Below, piece after piece: positions 24,611 through 37,493 of a stretch of DNA of 64,000 nt (the first letter of the stretch is position 1; each line of letters begins with the position of its first letter). The stretch is taken from assembly GCF_023343835.1 (NCBI RefSeq), contig NC_064435.1:58797634-58861633 (forward strand), written 5' to 3'. Made by a program: the position numbers and the translations under genes. The stretch is from Lagopus muta (taxonomy: Eukaryota; Chordata; Aves; Galliformes; Phasianidae). The notes under the pieces were generated by a model, which made no database searches, was not told where the DNA came from, and saw only the letters and a program-made list of their open reading frames with translations.

Positions 24611-25947
24611 AAATAGTCTTAATGTTTTTCCTCCTATTCCAACCAATAACTAAAGTATTGTACTTGTGGTTTCTGTATATCGCTGTCGCTGATTAAATGT
24701 CATTTGACAGTTGAAACCAGGTCATTATACTACAAGTAGCCATGTAACTTCATACCAAAAAATCCTTTATGAATGAGGAAGGCAACATAGGGTGCATAAA
24801 CATGTGATGCTAATGACTGCGTTGTTAAAACAAAGTTGAGATACATGAACTTTGGTTGTGTTTTTTTATTAACTCCAGAAAAGCAAATGCTTTTATTTCC
24901 AAATTGTAAGTTAAGCCACTCAATACTGATTATACTAAAAGTATACAGTTTTCTTGTTTTTCAAACTGCACTTAAGGAAAGGCATAAACTGGTATTCTGA
25001 TTTAAAAAGAGTAACTGCATGGCTGTCACAGACACGTTTCTTCTGTAGGTCTAGGGTCTTTCAAAGAGACTTAAGTTGTAAAATGGAGTGGGAGGGCTGG
25101 GAAAGCAACGACTACTGTTTAAAAAACAGGACATGGAAACATACTTGAGATATGCTTAAGTGGCTCTTCATGCCCTGCCCATTTTCCTTGCAGGTGTTGT
25201 TTTTAGTTTTCCTTGCAGACCATCAGGCAGCTCTTCTTTTTTAACAAAAGCAACATATTGGTGTGTTTCTTCTTGCTGGTATGGTCTTGAGATTCAGGTA
25301 ACTGAATCAGGCCTTTCCATGCAGTTGGATGGAATTATTTTAGCCTGTTATCATGTTATGATTTCTCTTTGAATATCTGCTCATACTGTACAAGGAATAA
25401 TCTTGTTTATGCAGCCTTGGTAAGTGTTAACTGTTTACAAGTTGTAGAATCAGTGTCTATTACCCCTACCCATTGTCCTATAAATCAGTTCTTAAAGTAG
25501 TACTAATTCTGAAATGAAGAAGTGGCTTAAGAGTAAGGAATGTGGTCTTATGTCTATAAGGATAGCTTTTGGGCTGTACTTAAGTCAATATGTACTAAAA
25601 ATGTACAGAGAAAGATAGATGATTTAGAGCCGGAACTGAAACTTTCTTACTAAATGTAGTGGTAGAATTTTGTTTTAGGAGGAGTGGAAGTCAAGAACAG
25701 GGAATTCTATTAACTAAAAGAGTGGTATCAGAATACAACAGTGTGATGGAAACTACCCGATACATTGTGTGTAAAAGGGGGAAGTTCCACAAATTACCAC
25801 TGTGCATATGGATGGGAAGTGAAAATGAGATGAAATATGGGAATTGCTTTGCTTCAAAAGACAAAGGTAAATACTTTGCCTAGCAAGAAAATAAAATCAG
25901 TGGCTGTACAAATGTTATTTTAAGGCAAGAAGGAAAATGCTGTCAAA
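24611..25947. other. intergenic downstream of SEC61B
   Basis: AT-rich; no exon or RNA gene recognised. Confidence 0.55.
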
Positions 25948-26136
25948 GAAAAAAGCAAACGCAACAGTCTCCATCTCCCTCATTGCTGCCATTGTCTCTG
26001 AATGAAATAAAAGCTCTGGAGAAAAATCACAGAATCACAGAGAATCACAGAATCACCCGGGTTGGAAGGGACCCCAAGGATCATGTAGTTCCAACCCCCC
26101 TGCCAGAAAGAGAGACAACAAGCCAATGTGAATTTT
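25948..26136 (+). repeat. unidentified dispersed repeat, copy B (split by CR1)
   Basis: The two halves (25948-26025 and 26106-26136) together match copy A; an 80-bp inverted CR1 tail lies between them, just after the AATAAA and A-rich part. This dates the CR1 insertion after the duplication. Confidence 0.75.
26026..26105 (-). mobile_element. CR1 3' tail inserted in repeat copy B
   Basis: AATCACAGAATCACCCGGGT, TTGGAAGGGACCCCAAGGAT and CCAACCCCCCTGCC: a severely 5'-truncated CR1. Confidence 0.9.
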
Positions 26137-29100
26137 AAATAAAAATTAGAGTTTAAAAAAGGGGAGAGGAGTGGGTCAGGTTATGTTGCTAGCTTAGTTT
26201 GTGGTACTTTAAGGGAGAGGAATAATGGACTGACTCTTCAGATAACTGAAGGGAAAGAAATAATGGATAATAGTAGGTAAGTAGGTAACCTCTGCTTTAC
26301 TCTGCTTATTATATCATCAAGATATAATTGTCTTTTAAACAATTGGGGTCCTTAAAGGCTATTCTGCCACATCAGTTCTATTTGAAGCCTTCACTGTTTT
26401 TGCGTATCTGGTATCCTGGTCTTCAAATCAGCTGTGAACTTGGAAGAAGAAAAGGGGTATGGAGCAGAGAGTTTGCTGTATAACTGGCATTTTGTTCAGC
26501 TGAGTACAGAAATGTTGACTGCTACAACAGTGCTGTCCTTAAATGTTCTGTTTCTTAGACTGACTTGTCTTGTAGGTGCTTACATATGCTGTTAAGGAGT
26601 GTAGTGTCCTTAGTTGTGCACAAACTACTTCCCTTCCCTTTTGGCATTATATTTTAGAAGTGTAAGCCTTATTATGGTGTTTTTAAAAATGGCAGCTTTA
26701 ATTCATTAAATAACATTTATACCTAGTTGGATGCATTTAGCTGGAACGTTAGCACTGCTTGATGTTCCTTGCACATTATAAAGACAGATTTCTCTGTATG
26801 TTTTCAATTTATGATCACTTTAATGGTTTGCATGAAAGCATTAGATATGTCATGCCTGGATGCTTAAACATACCATGTGCACGAGCTGTAGTGGATTATT
26901 ACAATCAGTATTTATCAAGAATTTGACTTCCCAGCAGGGCAGATTGCCAAGACCTACCAGAATACTGGTTAATAACATGAAATTCTGTATAGCCTGGATG
27001 ATTAAATTATGGCTGTGCTGGTAAACAGCAGCTTATCTGTAATACAGGAAACTAGAGTGTCTTTTAGTAATAAGTTGAGGAAGAAGAAAGAATAATTATT
27101 TGCAAAGCTTCTTACCAGACAGCGAGGAATTAATAGGACTGTGAATTTGGTCTCTAATTGTATATGATTGAAATACAAACATGTCTGAGCTGAGTTAGAA
27201 GTCATAAATATCCTTGTAGTCTATGTTAGCGCTGCAGGAGGAGCTAGGTTCACACAGGTCTTTTCTTAGCAATGCAGATAGCTTCAAGAAATCTGTGAGG
27301 ACTTGCATCTGCAAAGGTAATATGGTGAAGTACTAGAATCTCTTATTCTCGACTTCTAAAAACATTATTTGCAACCTCAGACTTTATTTCTCAGGTAATA
27401 AGAAAGGATTTTATAAGGAAGTGGAGCTTACGTAGCTCTGTCATACATGGATGTGTCTGTGCCACATAAGCCTGCCCTTCCTCCCTGAGCAGTAGTGCTG
27501 TATGTGAGACAACTGCAGTGAAATTTAACACAAGTAGAAACCAAAAGATGCACTTCGTGAGGGCTCTCTGAATGAGATAGCTAGTGGATGGAGACTGTTG
27601 GAGTTTTCCTAAGCTCTCTAGCTTGTTATTTAATGAAGAGCAGAAGAGCTGGGCTTCTTAAATTCATTTATGTTAGGAAAGACTGTAATTTTTGCCCTGG
27701 CACCTTTCTGCACTGAAGTTGAATGCTACAAGCTGTGGATCTCTGGAGATATGGGCTTCATTAGTTCAGATGTTGCAGAACTAGCTCCTTCTTTTTGCGG
27801 TCTGTGCAGGAGCCAGCTATACTACACAAAAGCAAATGTTTTTCCTCTAAGCTACACTATTTACTGGTACCCAATCAGTCACATGCAGGCCAGCCTTCTT
27901 TGTGGTGTGCACAGAGCTTGTGATCTATCTTCTGCCATCATGTTGGGATAAATACTGTGTCTCTGATGGTCACTTCAAACATTTCTGGTTCTTGAAGGGA
28001 ATGAAGGGAAGGGCAGGTTTTAAGTACAGGTGTCATCTTGCAAAGACTGTCCCCTGCATACGCTGCTTCTTACAGCAGGAAGGTTTTTTTTTATCACATC
28101 AGACTCTGAATTTACCCTCCAAGAAGAAATGGTTAGCTCTTTCCAATATTTCATTTATCTCCAGCTGTTTCTTAGGATCTCTGAGACTGTCATAACATAC
28201 TGTAAGCTGTCCTCAGTACTGTTTTGCTCTAAGTTATCATGCCTTTACTGCAGAGACAGATATACGTGCATGTCTCTTTACAGATATGTATATAGTTAGT
28301 CTGTCTGCTTAGAAATGCATTAAGATGAGTCTTTGAAAATGTAAGATTTTGTGTCCTTATTAGTCTGCACTGTGGCAGCAGTGTGAGAAGCAAATGGAAC
28401 AGCTTGTGTTCTTTTTCTCAGCTGTGCTGGCTAGAGATGAGTGGATGTTATATTGAGATCACATGGTGAGGGCTAAATGATTTTATAAATACATTAATGG
28501 CTTCCAGGAGGAGTTTTGCAGAAAGTTGTATTTTTTTTTTTTCTGGAGAAAAGATATAGTGCTTTTTCCTTCAAAGACTATGCTGTTACACTTCCAACAT
28601 TGATAGCGTGGTGGTGTTGACAACTTTATATTAGCTGTTAATATAATGTGTTGCATAGAGGGCTATATCTTGTAGCCTTGGTATTGTTAGTAAAATATTA
28701 AGACTTATATTTCTAATAATATTAATATTATTTTTAATTTGGAGTGTGTCTTATCAGAAGGGATTGTCTGCCTTTTACCTTTTTTATTGAGGGAAAGTTG
28801 TGTCTTGTTGTGAATTCTGCTTTTGATTTCAGAAGCCGCTTGAAAGAAAGGCAAAGCAAGAACAGATATAAAGTTACTGAATATACCTAATTCCTGAACT
28901 TGTCTGTGACGTCTTGTTAGTACTGTATTCTAGTAATCTCTTATTGTCTGGAGGCTGCCAATTATAATCCATAGCACAATTCAGTAGGATAATGCTCTGA
29001 TAGAGGAGCATGACAGGTACTACTGAACAGAAAAGACTCATTCTCCTTGTGAGAAAATCCCAGTTCAAATGTGGATCACAAGAGATCTGACACGCTTGTT

Positions 29101-30239
29101 GTATTGGCCTGCAGGTTGCAAGTAATTGTTCATGCTTCATATTTTGAAGGATTTTTAACAATTCCACCTTGAAGTAACTGACCAACTACAAATGGAAGTA
29201 CTTGAAATAACACTTTCATTTATGAAACCGAGCTAAGCAAAACTTCTCATGCGCAGAGTTTGTCATAATGTTAACCAAATGAGATCATGCTTGTCTTGTT
29301 GTTCAAGTCAAATTAAAACAACGTATTTCTTCCAGAAGATTGCTTTTTTAATGTCATTCTTTTTTAGATATTTGAAGAGATCAGGAAGATACATGGAAGC
29401 TACAAAGATCAGGAAGAAGATCATGTTTGGTTGAAGTTGCGTATTCTGGGCAGACTGTAAGGGTTTGTGGTATCTGTGATCACCCCTAGCTTACTGTAGG
29501 GATGAGATGGTCATTTGTGGAGAGGATGGGCGTTGTAGCCATGGGTCAGCATGCAGGAGTCCCTCTGGGTGGGAGGGCGAGCAAGTCAAAAGACTGAAGC
29601 ACTTTATCTCCTGTTCTTCAGCTTGATCAATTGCCCTTCTGTAGCTGTTTCCTCAGCGTTCCAAAAGGACAGTTAGAAGGTGTTTGTTTCCCTAGGAAAA
29701 AAGTAGTCAACAGCTAATGAACTTCTTTATGAATATGTTTTCATGTCCAGCAATGTTAGCTTTTCATGTCTCTAGTACACTTTCAGTAAGTAGGCATGAA
29801 ATGATAAATGCAATTAGCCACAACTTATAATAAATGATAGATTGAAATGCAGTAAGCCACATCTTCCTCCTACACAATGGAAAATAAAGCCATCTTTCTT
29901 GTAAATAGCAAAGTTAGCATTCAGGAGAATCTGCTACTATTACATTTGTGGTATTTTCAGAAGGTAATCCATGAACAAAAAAACATTAAATTGAATATTG
30001 AAAGTATGTTTAAAAAATAAGATACTTTCTATAAACATAACAATTTTTAAATTTATTTCAGAAATCTTTTAAAAAAAAATAAAAATAAAAATTGCTTGTG
30101 GTTGAAATGAGAGCCAAGTTGATTGCCAAGCATCAACATTTTTCATGAACTGAAGATTCAAATTGTAGTCAGCATTTAACACTAGCTAACTTTGGCAATG
30201 TAAAGGAAAATTGGAAATATGAGTAGAGGTCATAAAGTG
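26137..30239. other. intergenic, nothing recognised
   Basis: Four kilobases of AT-rich sequence with only short chance frames of at most about 100 codons, with no family signature or codon bias that I could see. Confidence 0.55.
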
Positions 30240-31080
30240 GACTCAGGGAAGTCACTGGTCCAGCTCCTTACTGTCTGGCAGGCATCAGAGGTTGATCAGA
30301 TCCTTGGCCAATTGATTTTTGAAAGATTGCAAGTTTGGAGATTCCAGTTTCCCTGGGTACCTGTTCCTGTTTTTAACAGCTTTTGTGGTAACATCTTCTG
30401 TCTGATCAGAAGTTTCCTTGTTTGACCTTGCAGTGGTTGCCTATCATCCTTCTGGTGTGTGCTGCTGAGAAGAATCTGGCTCCATCTTCTCTGGTAGGTG
30501 AGGAAACCAAGTAGGTTGCCCTTTTCGGCCCTCGTGCTCCAGTCTCCTAGCTGTCTGCGCTCTAAGTGGTCCCCTCCTGGACTCTCCAGTTTGTTACTAT
30601 TTCTTTTGTACTAGGCTCAACACTGGATGCAGTATTCCAAATGAGTGTCAAATAAAGGGGGTACCTTTTATATTAGTTTTCTTCACACCTTGGCTGTGTA
30701 TCTTATGGTATGGTTAGTCTTCATCATTGCAGGGATGCACTGTTGTTTTTTGTTCCACTTTTCCGCTGGAATATCCAGACCCTTTTGTGTAGAGTTGCTC
30801 TCTGAACAGTCAGTCTGTGTATTGGAGCAACACAAGGCATATTCAAGGTGCAGGACTTTCAGGAAGGACATTTGTCTTTGCTGAACGTTTCTCCAAATTA
30901 AGATCCCTCAGATGGAAGTGCTATTTTCCAGCCTAGCTATCACTTGTTGCAGGTTGGTGTCTTCACAAGCTTGCTGAAAATGCAGATAATAAGGCCAACT
31001 GTGTTCCTGCCAGGGAGTATGCAGATTAGTCCGCATCACTGCAGGTTCACATTAGGCTTCTGTCCTGTTTTTGACCATCT
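30240..31080 (-). mobile_element. long, old CR1 copy
   Basis: Diverged CR1 text in order: AGAATCTGGCTCCATCTTCT (about 30470), the cctcgtgctccagtctcctag block (30530), CTGGATGCAGTATTCCAAAT (30623), then GGTGCAGGACTTTCAGGAAG and TTTGTCTTTGCTGAACG (30848-30890). It covers part of ORF2 downstream of the RT core and is full of small indels. Confidence 0.82.
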
Positions 31081-32789
31081 TCAAAAACAAAACAACAAAC
31101 CTGGTCTTGTTTGCAAGGCTAGCATATAGAGACTGAATTTGATGTAAGAACATACTTTAGCCCCATGCTGTATTTTACATGGACAAAAAAGGGAAAACTG
31201 AGATATGCTTGAGAGGTTTCCAAGCACCTTCCCAAAATTCACTTGGCACTGTTCCCAAGCCTTCTGCATGTTCATTTTTCTCTTACCACCTGTGCATTCA
31301 GATTCATCTGCTGGCTTATAAAGTTATTTTTATATGAAGTTCTTGCTTCCCAGTAGCCTACACCATTTCTTTTATTTGTAGATTTCTCACAGACCATCAT
31401 AGAGCATCTCTTTAACGTGTGTGAGGTAGCCAGAGTAACACGTAAAAACTCATTTCTGATACAACTTCAGCAATTAGTGTTTACTTTTCTGTATTTCCTT
31501 TCGGCATTCCCAGCAATCCCTATTGTAGGAAGAAAACTGTACATTCATACATATTTGCCCTTCGTTCCTTTTTTCTGTGAACTAATTCCCTGTAAGAAAA
31601 AAGAACTGTAAGTATATAACTGTCACCATTGTGAAAAAGGGTTGAGCTTATAGGCAATAAAATAAAGGCATAGTAAGCTGATATCTCTGTATCCAAGTAC
31701 CGAGTCTAGTGGGCAGCTCCTCTCTCCTTTGTCTCTGCAGACAGATTTTCTTAGATTTACCAATGCTGCTGCTCCTATCCCTCTTGCTTGCTCTCTGACT
31801 GGATGCTCTCTAGGAGGCTTGTTGTTTGTTGCGATGAAAACTCTGTTTCTTTCTCATGGTAGCCCTCACCCGCCTAGAGTCTCAGTGTTGGGTGGCCTTC
31901 TCCCCGTTCTCAAGCAAACAGGATGCTAAAAGCTTTGAGGTAGAACCCCATTCTGTAATCCCAGGTGAGTGCCTGTGCAGACTTGCACAGCCAGGTGCCA
32001 TGAAGTGACTGAAGAATGGCTGTTTTCCAGAGAGATAAGGTACAGGCATCTGGGTGTTTATACCCAGCTCACCTTTGCCATATAGACATCAAAGTTTAGA
32101 GGCAGTAGCCATCAAATCCGCTTGATTTGCTCTCATAGACGTTGCATCATAAAAGCCTTTCCTAAATGGATGTAACTGTAATCTAAGATGCTATGAGCTT
32201 CCCATGTCTTGTTTGAGAAATTACCCTGGCATAAGTGCAGCAGCTAGCTATCTGTGTGTGTAAAAAGACACCTTTTATCAGTGAGGTTGTAGGCGTAGTC
32301 ATGCCAAGCTTAGTAAAATCTGTAGCTGATTCACAGTCTAAGTAAATACGTCTGTACTTTGGGAATATGGTACTGCTGTGACAGAGTGTACTGCCTTGCC
32401 CCTACCATGCATGGGTGTCAGAAAATGAAGTAAATTGATATCTTGAAAGACCATCTAGTAATTATATTTTGTTGAGAAGTGCTGTGAAACAATTGTTCTA
32501 ATGCTTCATAGTCTGTTTCCCCACCATCTGCTGTTACACAGTGGCTCTCAGAATATTGAAAGTTAGGAAAAAAGATTGTTTCTGATACTGATAATTCATG
32601 AATAAAATGATTGAGGACCTTTGCTATTAAAAATTGGCATAAATTCCCTTCGCAGCATCCTGTCTTACCCTGTCTTAGTGAAGTAAACAGATGTGAAGAA
32701 GCTGCAAGGGCAGAATGCAGTGATGGAGGGATGGCGTTGCAGGGTCAGACATTTCAGGTGGAATAAGCCTTTTAAAAATGTATGTATAC

Positions 32790-32822
<33 letters not shown>

Positions 32823-33977
32823 CACATTTAAAGGAAAATCCTGTAAGAACTTTGTGTCAGCATACTGTGACAATAAATTTACGTAGTTACTGTAAAATTG
32901 GGAACAATCAGAACTTTGATGGAATATGACCTTCATTAAAATACCAGTTTAGAGTGGACAGTGAGTATTTGCTTTTGTTTGTGGAGTCATACTTGATATT
33001 ATTTATGTAATAAAAGACCTAGCTCCAGTGGCTGAGGTCAGGGAGTTATCTGAGTCTGTTTATGACAGATAGAGTGTTCAGTCCAGTCCTGATTCTGTTT
33101 CCCAGCTGGTCACAAATCACACAACAGAAAAGGCTGTAGGAGAGAACTGGGAGGGATTTCTGTGCCTTCATACTGTGGTGGAAGCTGTGAAAAGAGCTGA
33201 GCAGGAATGCTCTTGCTTTCTAGGTACGTCTATTCAAGACTCATGCATGTGTGCAAATATGAACATTCACTACTTAAAAGAATGGTTGAAGCATACACAC
33301 AATTGTTAGTGGTATTCTTGCAGCCCTAATGAGCAATTAGAAGTGCATGCAGAAATTAATCTCTCAGACTTGATATGAATGCAAAAATTCCTCCACTTAT
33401 GCCCATAAACTTGGTCATATGGAAACTCTGCAAGAGAGGTTTAGTGGGTAACTGCTGTGAACCATTTTTATAGTTCTTTATCTAATCTCCCGTGAAAAAG
33501 GAGGAGCTCTGAGATTTCTTCTTTGTGAATCAAGCAGAGATTTAACAAGGGAATATTTGATCCTGCTGATTCCAAGTTTTGGCCAAAGTAGTCCCATGGC
33601 TCCTTTTCTACTTCAGACAATCATAAGGCTTCTCCCTACTTTCTGATGTTCTTTCTAGCTGCAATTTCTGGTTAGTGGGTTATGCATAGTTCATGTATAG
33701 CTCAGGTTCGTGAATGGGTTATAGTCTGTTAAAAACCTGACTTGGTTTTGACGTGTGGTTGTTTTTGTTACTGCATAGGCATTATCTCCTTTTGCATGTG
33801 GAAAGGGGCAGTCGGGGATCACAGACGGCCCAGTCCAGGCCCTGATCTTTTTTGCTATGTGAAGTATTGAGCTGCTTACATCTGAGCAATGCCAATGTTT
33901 TGCATCAGCTTTTATTTCCACACTGAACCAATGCCACTTCCATTCTCTTCCTGTTTGTGCCCGTCTTTATTGCCAGA
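31081..33977. other. intergenic, nothing recognised
   Basis: Only a TA/TACA microsatellite stands out. Confidence 0.55.
32779..32824. repeat. (TACA)n/(TA)n microsatellite
   Basis: Compound run of ATACATAC units passing into TA dinucleotides. Confidence 0.92.
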
Positions 33978-34098
33978 AACTATGAACGTTGTGTTAAGGG
34001 ACATGGTTTGCTGAGAACTATTGGTGATGGGTGGATGGTTGGACTGGATGATCTTGTAGGTCTTTTCCAACCTTTGTGTCTCTGTGATTCTGTGAAAG
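33978..34098 (+). mobile_element. CR1 LINE 3' end
   Basis: GGGACATGGTTTGCTGAGAA, GATGGGTGGATGGTTGGACT, GGTCTTTTCCAACC and TCTGTGATTCTGTGA. Confidence 0.9.
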
Positions 34099-34534
34099 CG
34101 CTATTGAGCTCTCTGCTAAGAGGATCTGTAGGGTTCCTGCCTTTTCCAGGAAAAATACAGCTCAAGAAGATGTTGGGTAGGTCTTACACTGTTAAGCTTG
34201 CCTGGGACCTTAGGGAATATGTTTCTTTGTAGTATTTATGAAGAAAGAATGGTACTTGTTTCAAGTGAGACTTGCCAAGTTGGGACTAATTTTGTATGTA
34301 TGTTTCCTCTGAGGTTTGTAATGTCCTGGTGTGGAAGCAGTGTGAAAACTTTCTTAAAGTTACAGCTATTCCTCCACATAATGCACAGCTGACGTTGAAG
34401 TATAAAATCGATCTAATAAGAGCTGGCTCATGCATGAGCCACCAGTGTGAGGAAATACACGACAGGGACAAAGTGTGTCAGTTTACAGCAGCGGCTTACA
34501 GGAAAGACAGTGGTGAATGGGAAAATCCAGCAGG
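34099..34534. other. intergenic, nothing recognised
   Basis: No coding or repeat signal identified between two CR1 copies. Confidence 0.5.
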
Positions 34535-34948
34535 GGTGGTCAGGGTCTGGGACACTTGGTTTATGAAGACAAGTTGAGGGAACTGGGCTTGTGTAGTGTG
34601 GAGAAGGGTAGGCTTAATATCGGCCTTCCAGATGTCATGGAGAAATTGAAAGCAGGCTTTTCACAGTTGTGCATGGCAGAAGGACAAGTGTCAATGGGCA
34701 TGAATTGAAACAAGAAAGATTGGATATAAGGTGAAGCCTTTTCACCATGAGGACATCCAACCATTTGGATCAGGTTGCCCAAAAGATTGTGCAGTCTTCT
34801 CTTATGTTTTAAAGACCTTGAGGATAAAGGCTTGGGAAGCCTGGTCTGATCTTGCAGGTGTCTCACCTTTAAGCTGGAGGCAGCATGAGATTGTACTTAA
34901 TAACCTTTCAAGACCTCTTCCAGCCTGGATTTATCCTATGAATCTTGT
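34535..34948 (+). mobile_element. CR1 copy, plus arm of a tail-to-tail pair
   Basis: Diverged CR1 text from TTTATGAAGACAAGTTGAGG and GGAACTGGGCTTGTGTAGTG to CCTTTCAAGACCTCTTCCAG and the terminal octamers. It ends exactly where the inverted copy begins. Confidence 0.88.
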
Positions 34949-35468
34949 AATAGAATCGTAGAATGACCTGTGTTGAAAAGCACCACAATGATCATCGAGT
35001 TTCAGCCCCCCTGCTATGTGCAGGGTTGCCAAACACCAGACGAGGCTGCTCAGAGCCACATCCAGCTTGGCCTTGAATGCCTCCAGGGATGGGGCATCCA
35101 CAGCCTCCTTGGGCAACCTGTTCCAGTGTGTCACCACCCTCTGAGTGAAAAACTTCCTCCTAATAGCTAACCTAAACCTCCCCTGTCTCAGTTTAAAACC
35201 ATTCCTCCTTGTCCTACTACTACCCACCCTCGTAAAGAGCCGTTCCCCTTCTGGTTTATATGTTCCCTTCATGTACTGGAAGGTCACAATGAGGTCTCCC
35301 TGGAGCCTTCTCTTTTCCAAGCTGAACAAGCCTAGTTCCCTCAACTTCTCCTCATAGGAGAGGTGCTCCGGGCCTCTGATCATCTTTGTGGCCCTCCTCT
35401 GGACCCGCTCCAAGAGCTCCATGTCTTTCTTATGCTGGGGCCTTAAGCCTGGATGCAGTACTCAAATG
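34949..35468 (-). mobile_element. CR1 copy, minus arm of the pair, with open ORF2 C-terminus
   Basis: Inverted tail (ATAGAATCGTAGAATGACCT) followed by well-preserved CR1 text. On the minus strand a 163-codon frame (35422-34931) reads ELLERVQRRATKMIRG, LSYEEKLRELGLFSLEKRRL and NGFKLRQGRFRLAIRRKFF, the C-terminal part of CR1 ORF2. The endonuclease and RT domains are missing, so it cannot move on its own. Confidence 0.95.
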
Positions 35469-37099
35469 AGTACAGCGGTCTGTGATTGTTGTAGGGCCTT
35501 TCTGAAGCTGACTTGAATGCCTACATTCTCTGAAACTTGGGATATATCTGTTGCACAGCAGCTGGGTTAAAAGCTGTGAATAAGCAGAACCTCAATAAAA
35601 GCCTTCTTGAGATTATCAAAGGACTTCAAGAGTTGTGGAGAGAAAGTAAGTTCTCAGTTTTGTTTGTGATTTTATTCAGTCTTTGGGGATGAATTTTTGA
35701 TTTTTGAAAGGAGTAGAAATGGTTCCATAATATTAGCCAAGAATTCAGTAACCACTCCAAATAAATAAATCACGTGTCTGCAGGAATCATCAAAGCTGTA
35801 TGTGCTACTCCATCTGGTGGGGAAATCAATAACAACTTCCAGTGTTTAAAGGTGCAGGTATTCTTTAATCACAAAGGTAGGTTTTTTGGCCTTTTTTTTC
35901 CCAAGCTATTTTGTGTCTGTCAGCAAGTGTCCTTGTTTTTGCAGTACGTTCACAGACAAGAAATCTTAACTTGGGAATTTTGGTATTTGTACATTTCTGC
36001 ACCTATTTTCCCCCTTTTTCACAGTGAGTAGCCCAAATCAATATGGATGGTGGGCTACAAACAGAAGATATAGTCCTGAAAAATTGGACCTCTTCTTCTC
36101 TATACATTGTGAACTCAGAATGTGAGTATCCTAGATTAGTTAATATTTCGAAAGGACATCTAAGAAGTTAGTCTTTTTGATCCAGAATTGCATTCTATTT
36201 GTTCCTGTGTAATGTCTCTCTACACAGTGTCATCAACTGGAAGCTTCTTCACCAGATTGCTGAATTAATTTATATAGAGTAAAATGGGAATGATGGTGCT
36301 TAGTGTCTGAAAATAACATGAAATATGTTAAGTTGGAATTTGAATCTTGTGGTTTTTTTGAGAAATAGTAGGAATAAAAGACTTGTTCTGTTTTCCATGA
36401 GCTGTGAAATTCCATGTCTAGTAGTAATTTCTTTCTATAAGTAAATGAACTTCACAGCAAATAAAGGAGTAAAAGCCTAACTAAGAATTATTTGGATTTT
36501 ACAAATGCTTAATTCTTTTGTCAAGCAGTCGAAGCAGTGACTTGATTAGAACAGTTGTTACATTTCTGAAGTGTACTGAGAGAGCTTAGCTTGGTAGCGG
36601 ATCTGTGAAGTATCTGTGATGGTGTTCAGTGCAGGACAAGCCACACCAATATTAAAAGGAGATATTGTATGCCATTCATAGACTGCTTCCTGTGAGGCCA
36701 AAATGCAATTCCTACGATTCAGATTGCGCTTCGTCTGCGTGAAGGACAGATTTAGACCCACCAGGGAAAGAAAAGCTGTGAAGAAGAGGAGGAGGGCTAA
36801 CAGCTTACTTCTTGGCTGTTAACATTGAATAATTAAACACTAACAGCCAAAAGGAAAGCTGTTGTTTTCCTAGTCCAAATACCCAGCCAGGAATAAAACA
36901 TTAAGCAGCTATACAAATGATTTCTTTTATTTTCCTTTTATAAAACAAACAAGTGAGTTAAACAATATATACTTTGGATACGTGGAATATAAATGCATTT
37001 CATATATCCTGAAGCATCATTTCTGCAGTTTGAGCTTTGCATGTTGCAGGTGAATTAACCTTAGTGTGCTAATTTTTTTTCCCTAAAATTCACTTTGCA

Positions 37100-37109
<10 letters not shown>

Positions 37110-37133
<24 letters not shown>

Positions 37134-37154
37134 GAAAGAAAGAAAGAAAAAAAG
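37110..37154. repeat. (A)24 run followed by (GAAA)n
   Basis: Twenty-four A residues then several GAAA units. Confidence 0.92.
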
Positions 37155-37452
37155 TAAGGCTTGTAATCAGAATACTAAGGCTTTAAATCATGAATACCTT
37201 ATGGTAAAGAACCCGTTGAAGTACTTGTGCGTACAACTTACTTGTTTCTTTTTTTCCAGTGTATTGTATTTAATTTTAAAATATTATTATTTGTATTTAG
37301 TAACCTTGTCCTCCTTCTGGAAAGTGAGTCATTAACCTGTCCTTCTATTAATGGAGGGTCTCAGTAAAACAGAGGTACCACATTCATGATTTCAGACTAC
37401 AACCTATTCCCATTCACACGTTATATGCAGTGAGAAAACTCAGAAGAGAAGG

Positions 37453-37493
37453 AAAAAAAAAAAAAAAAAAACAAAGAGGGGAAAAAAAAAAAA
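37453..37493. repeat. two A runs (19 and 12)
   Basis: Runs at 37453-37471 and 37482-37493, split by a short G-containing spacer. Confidence 0.88.
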
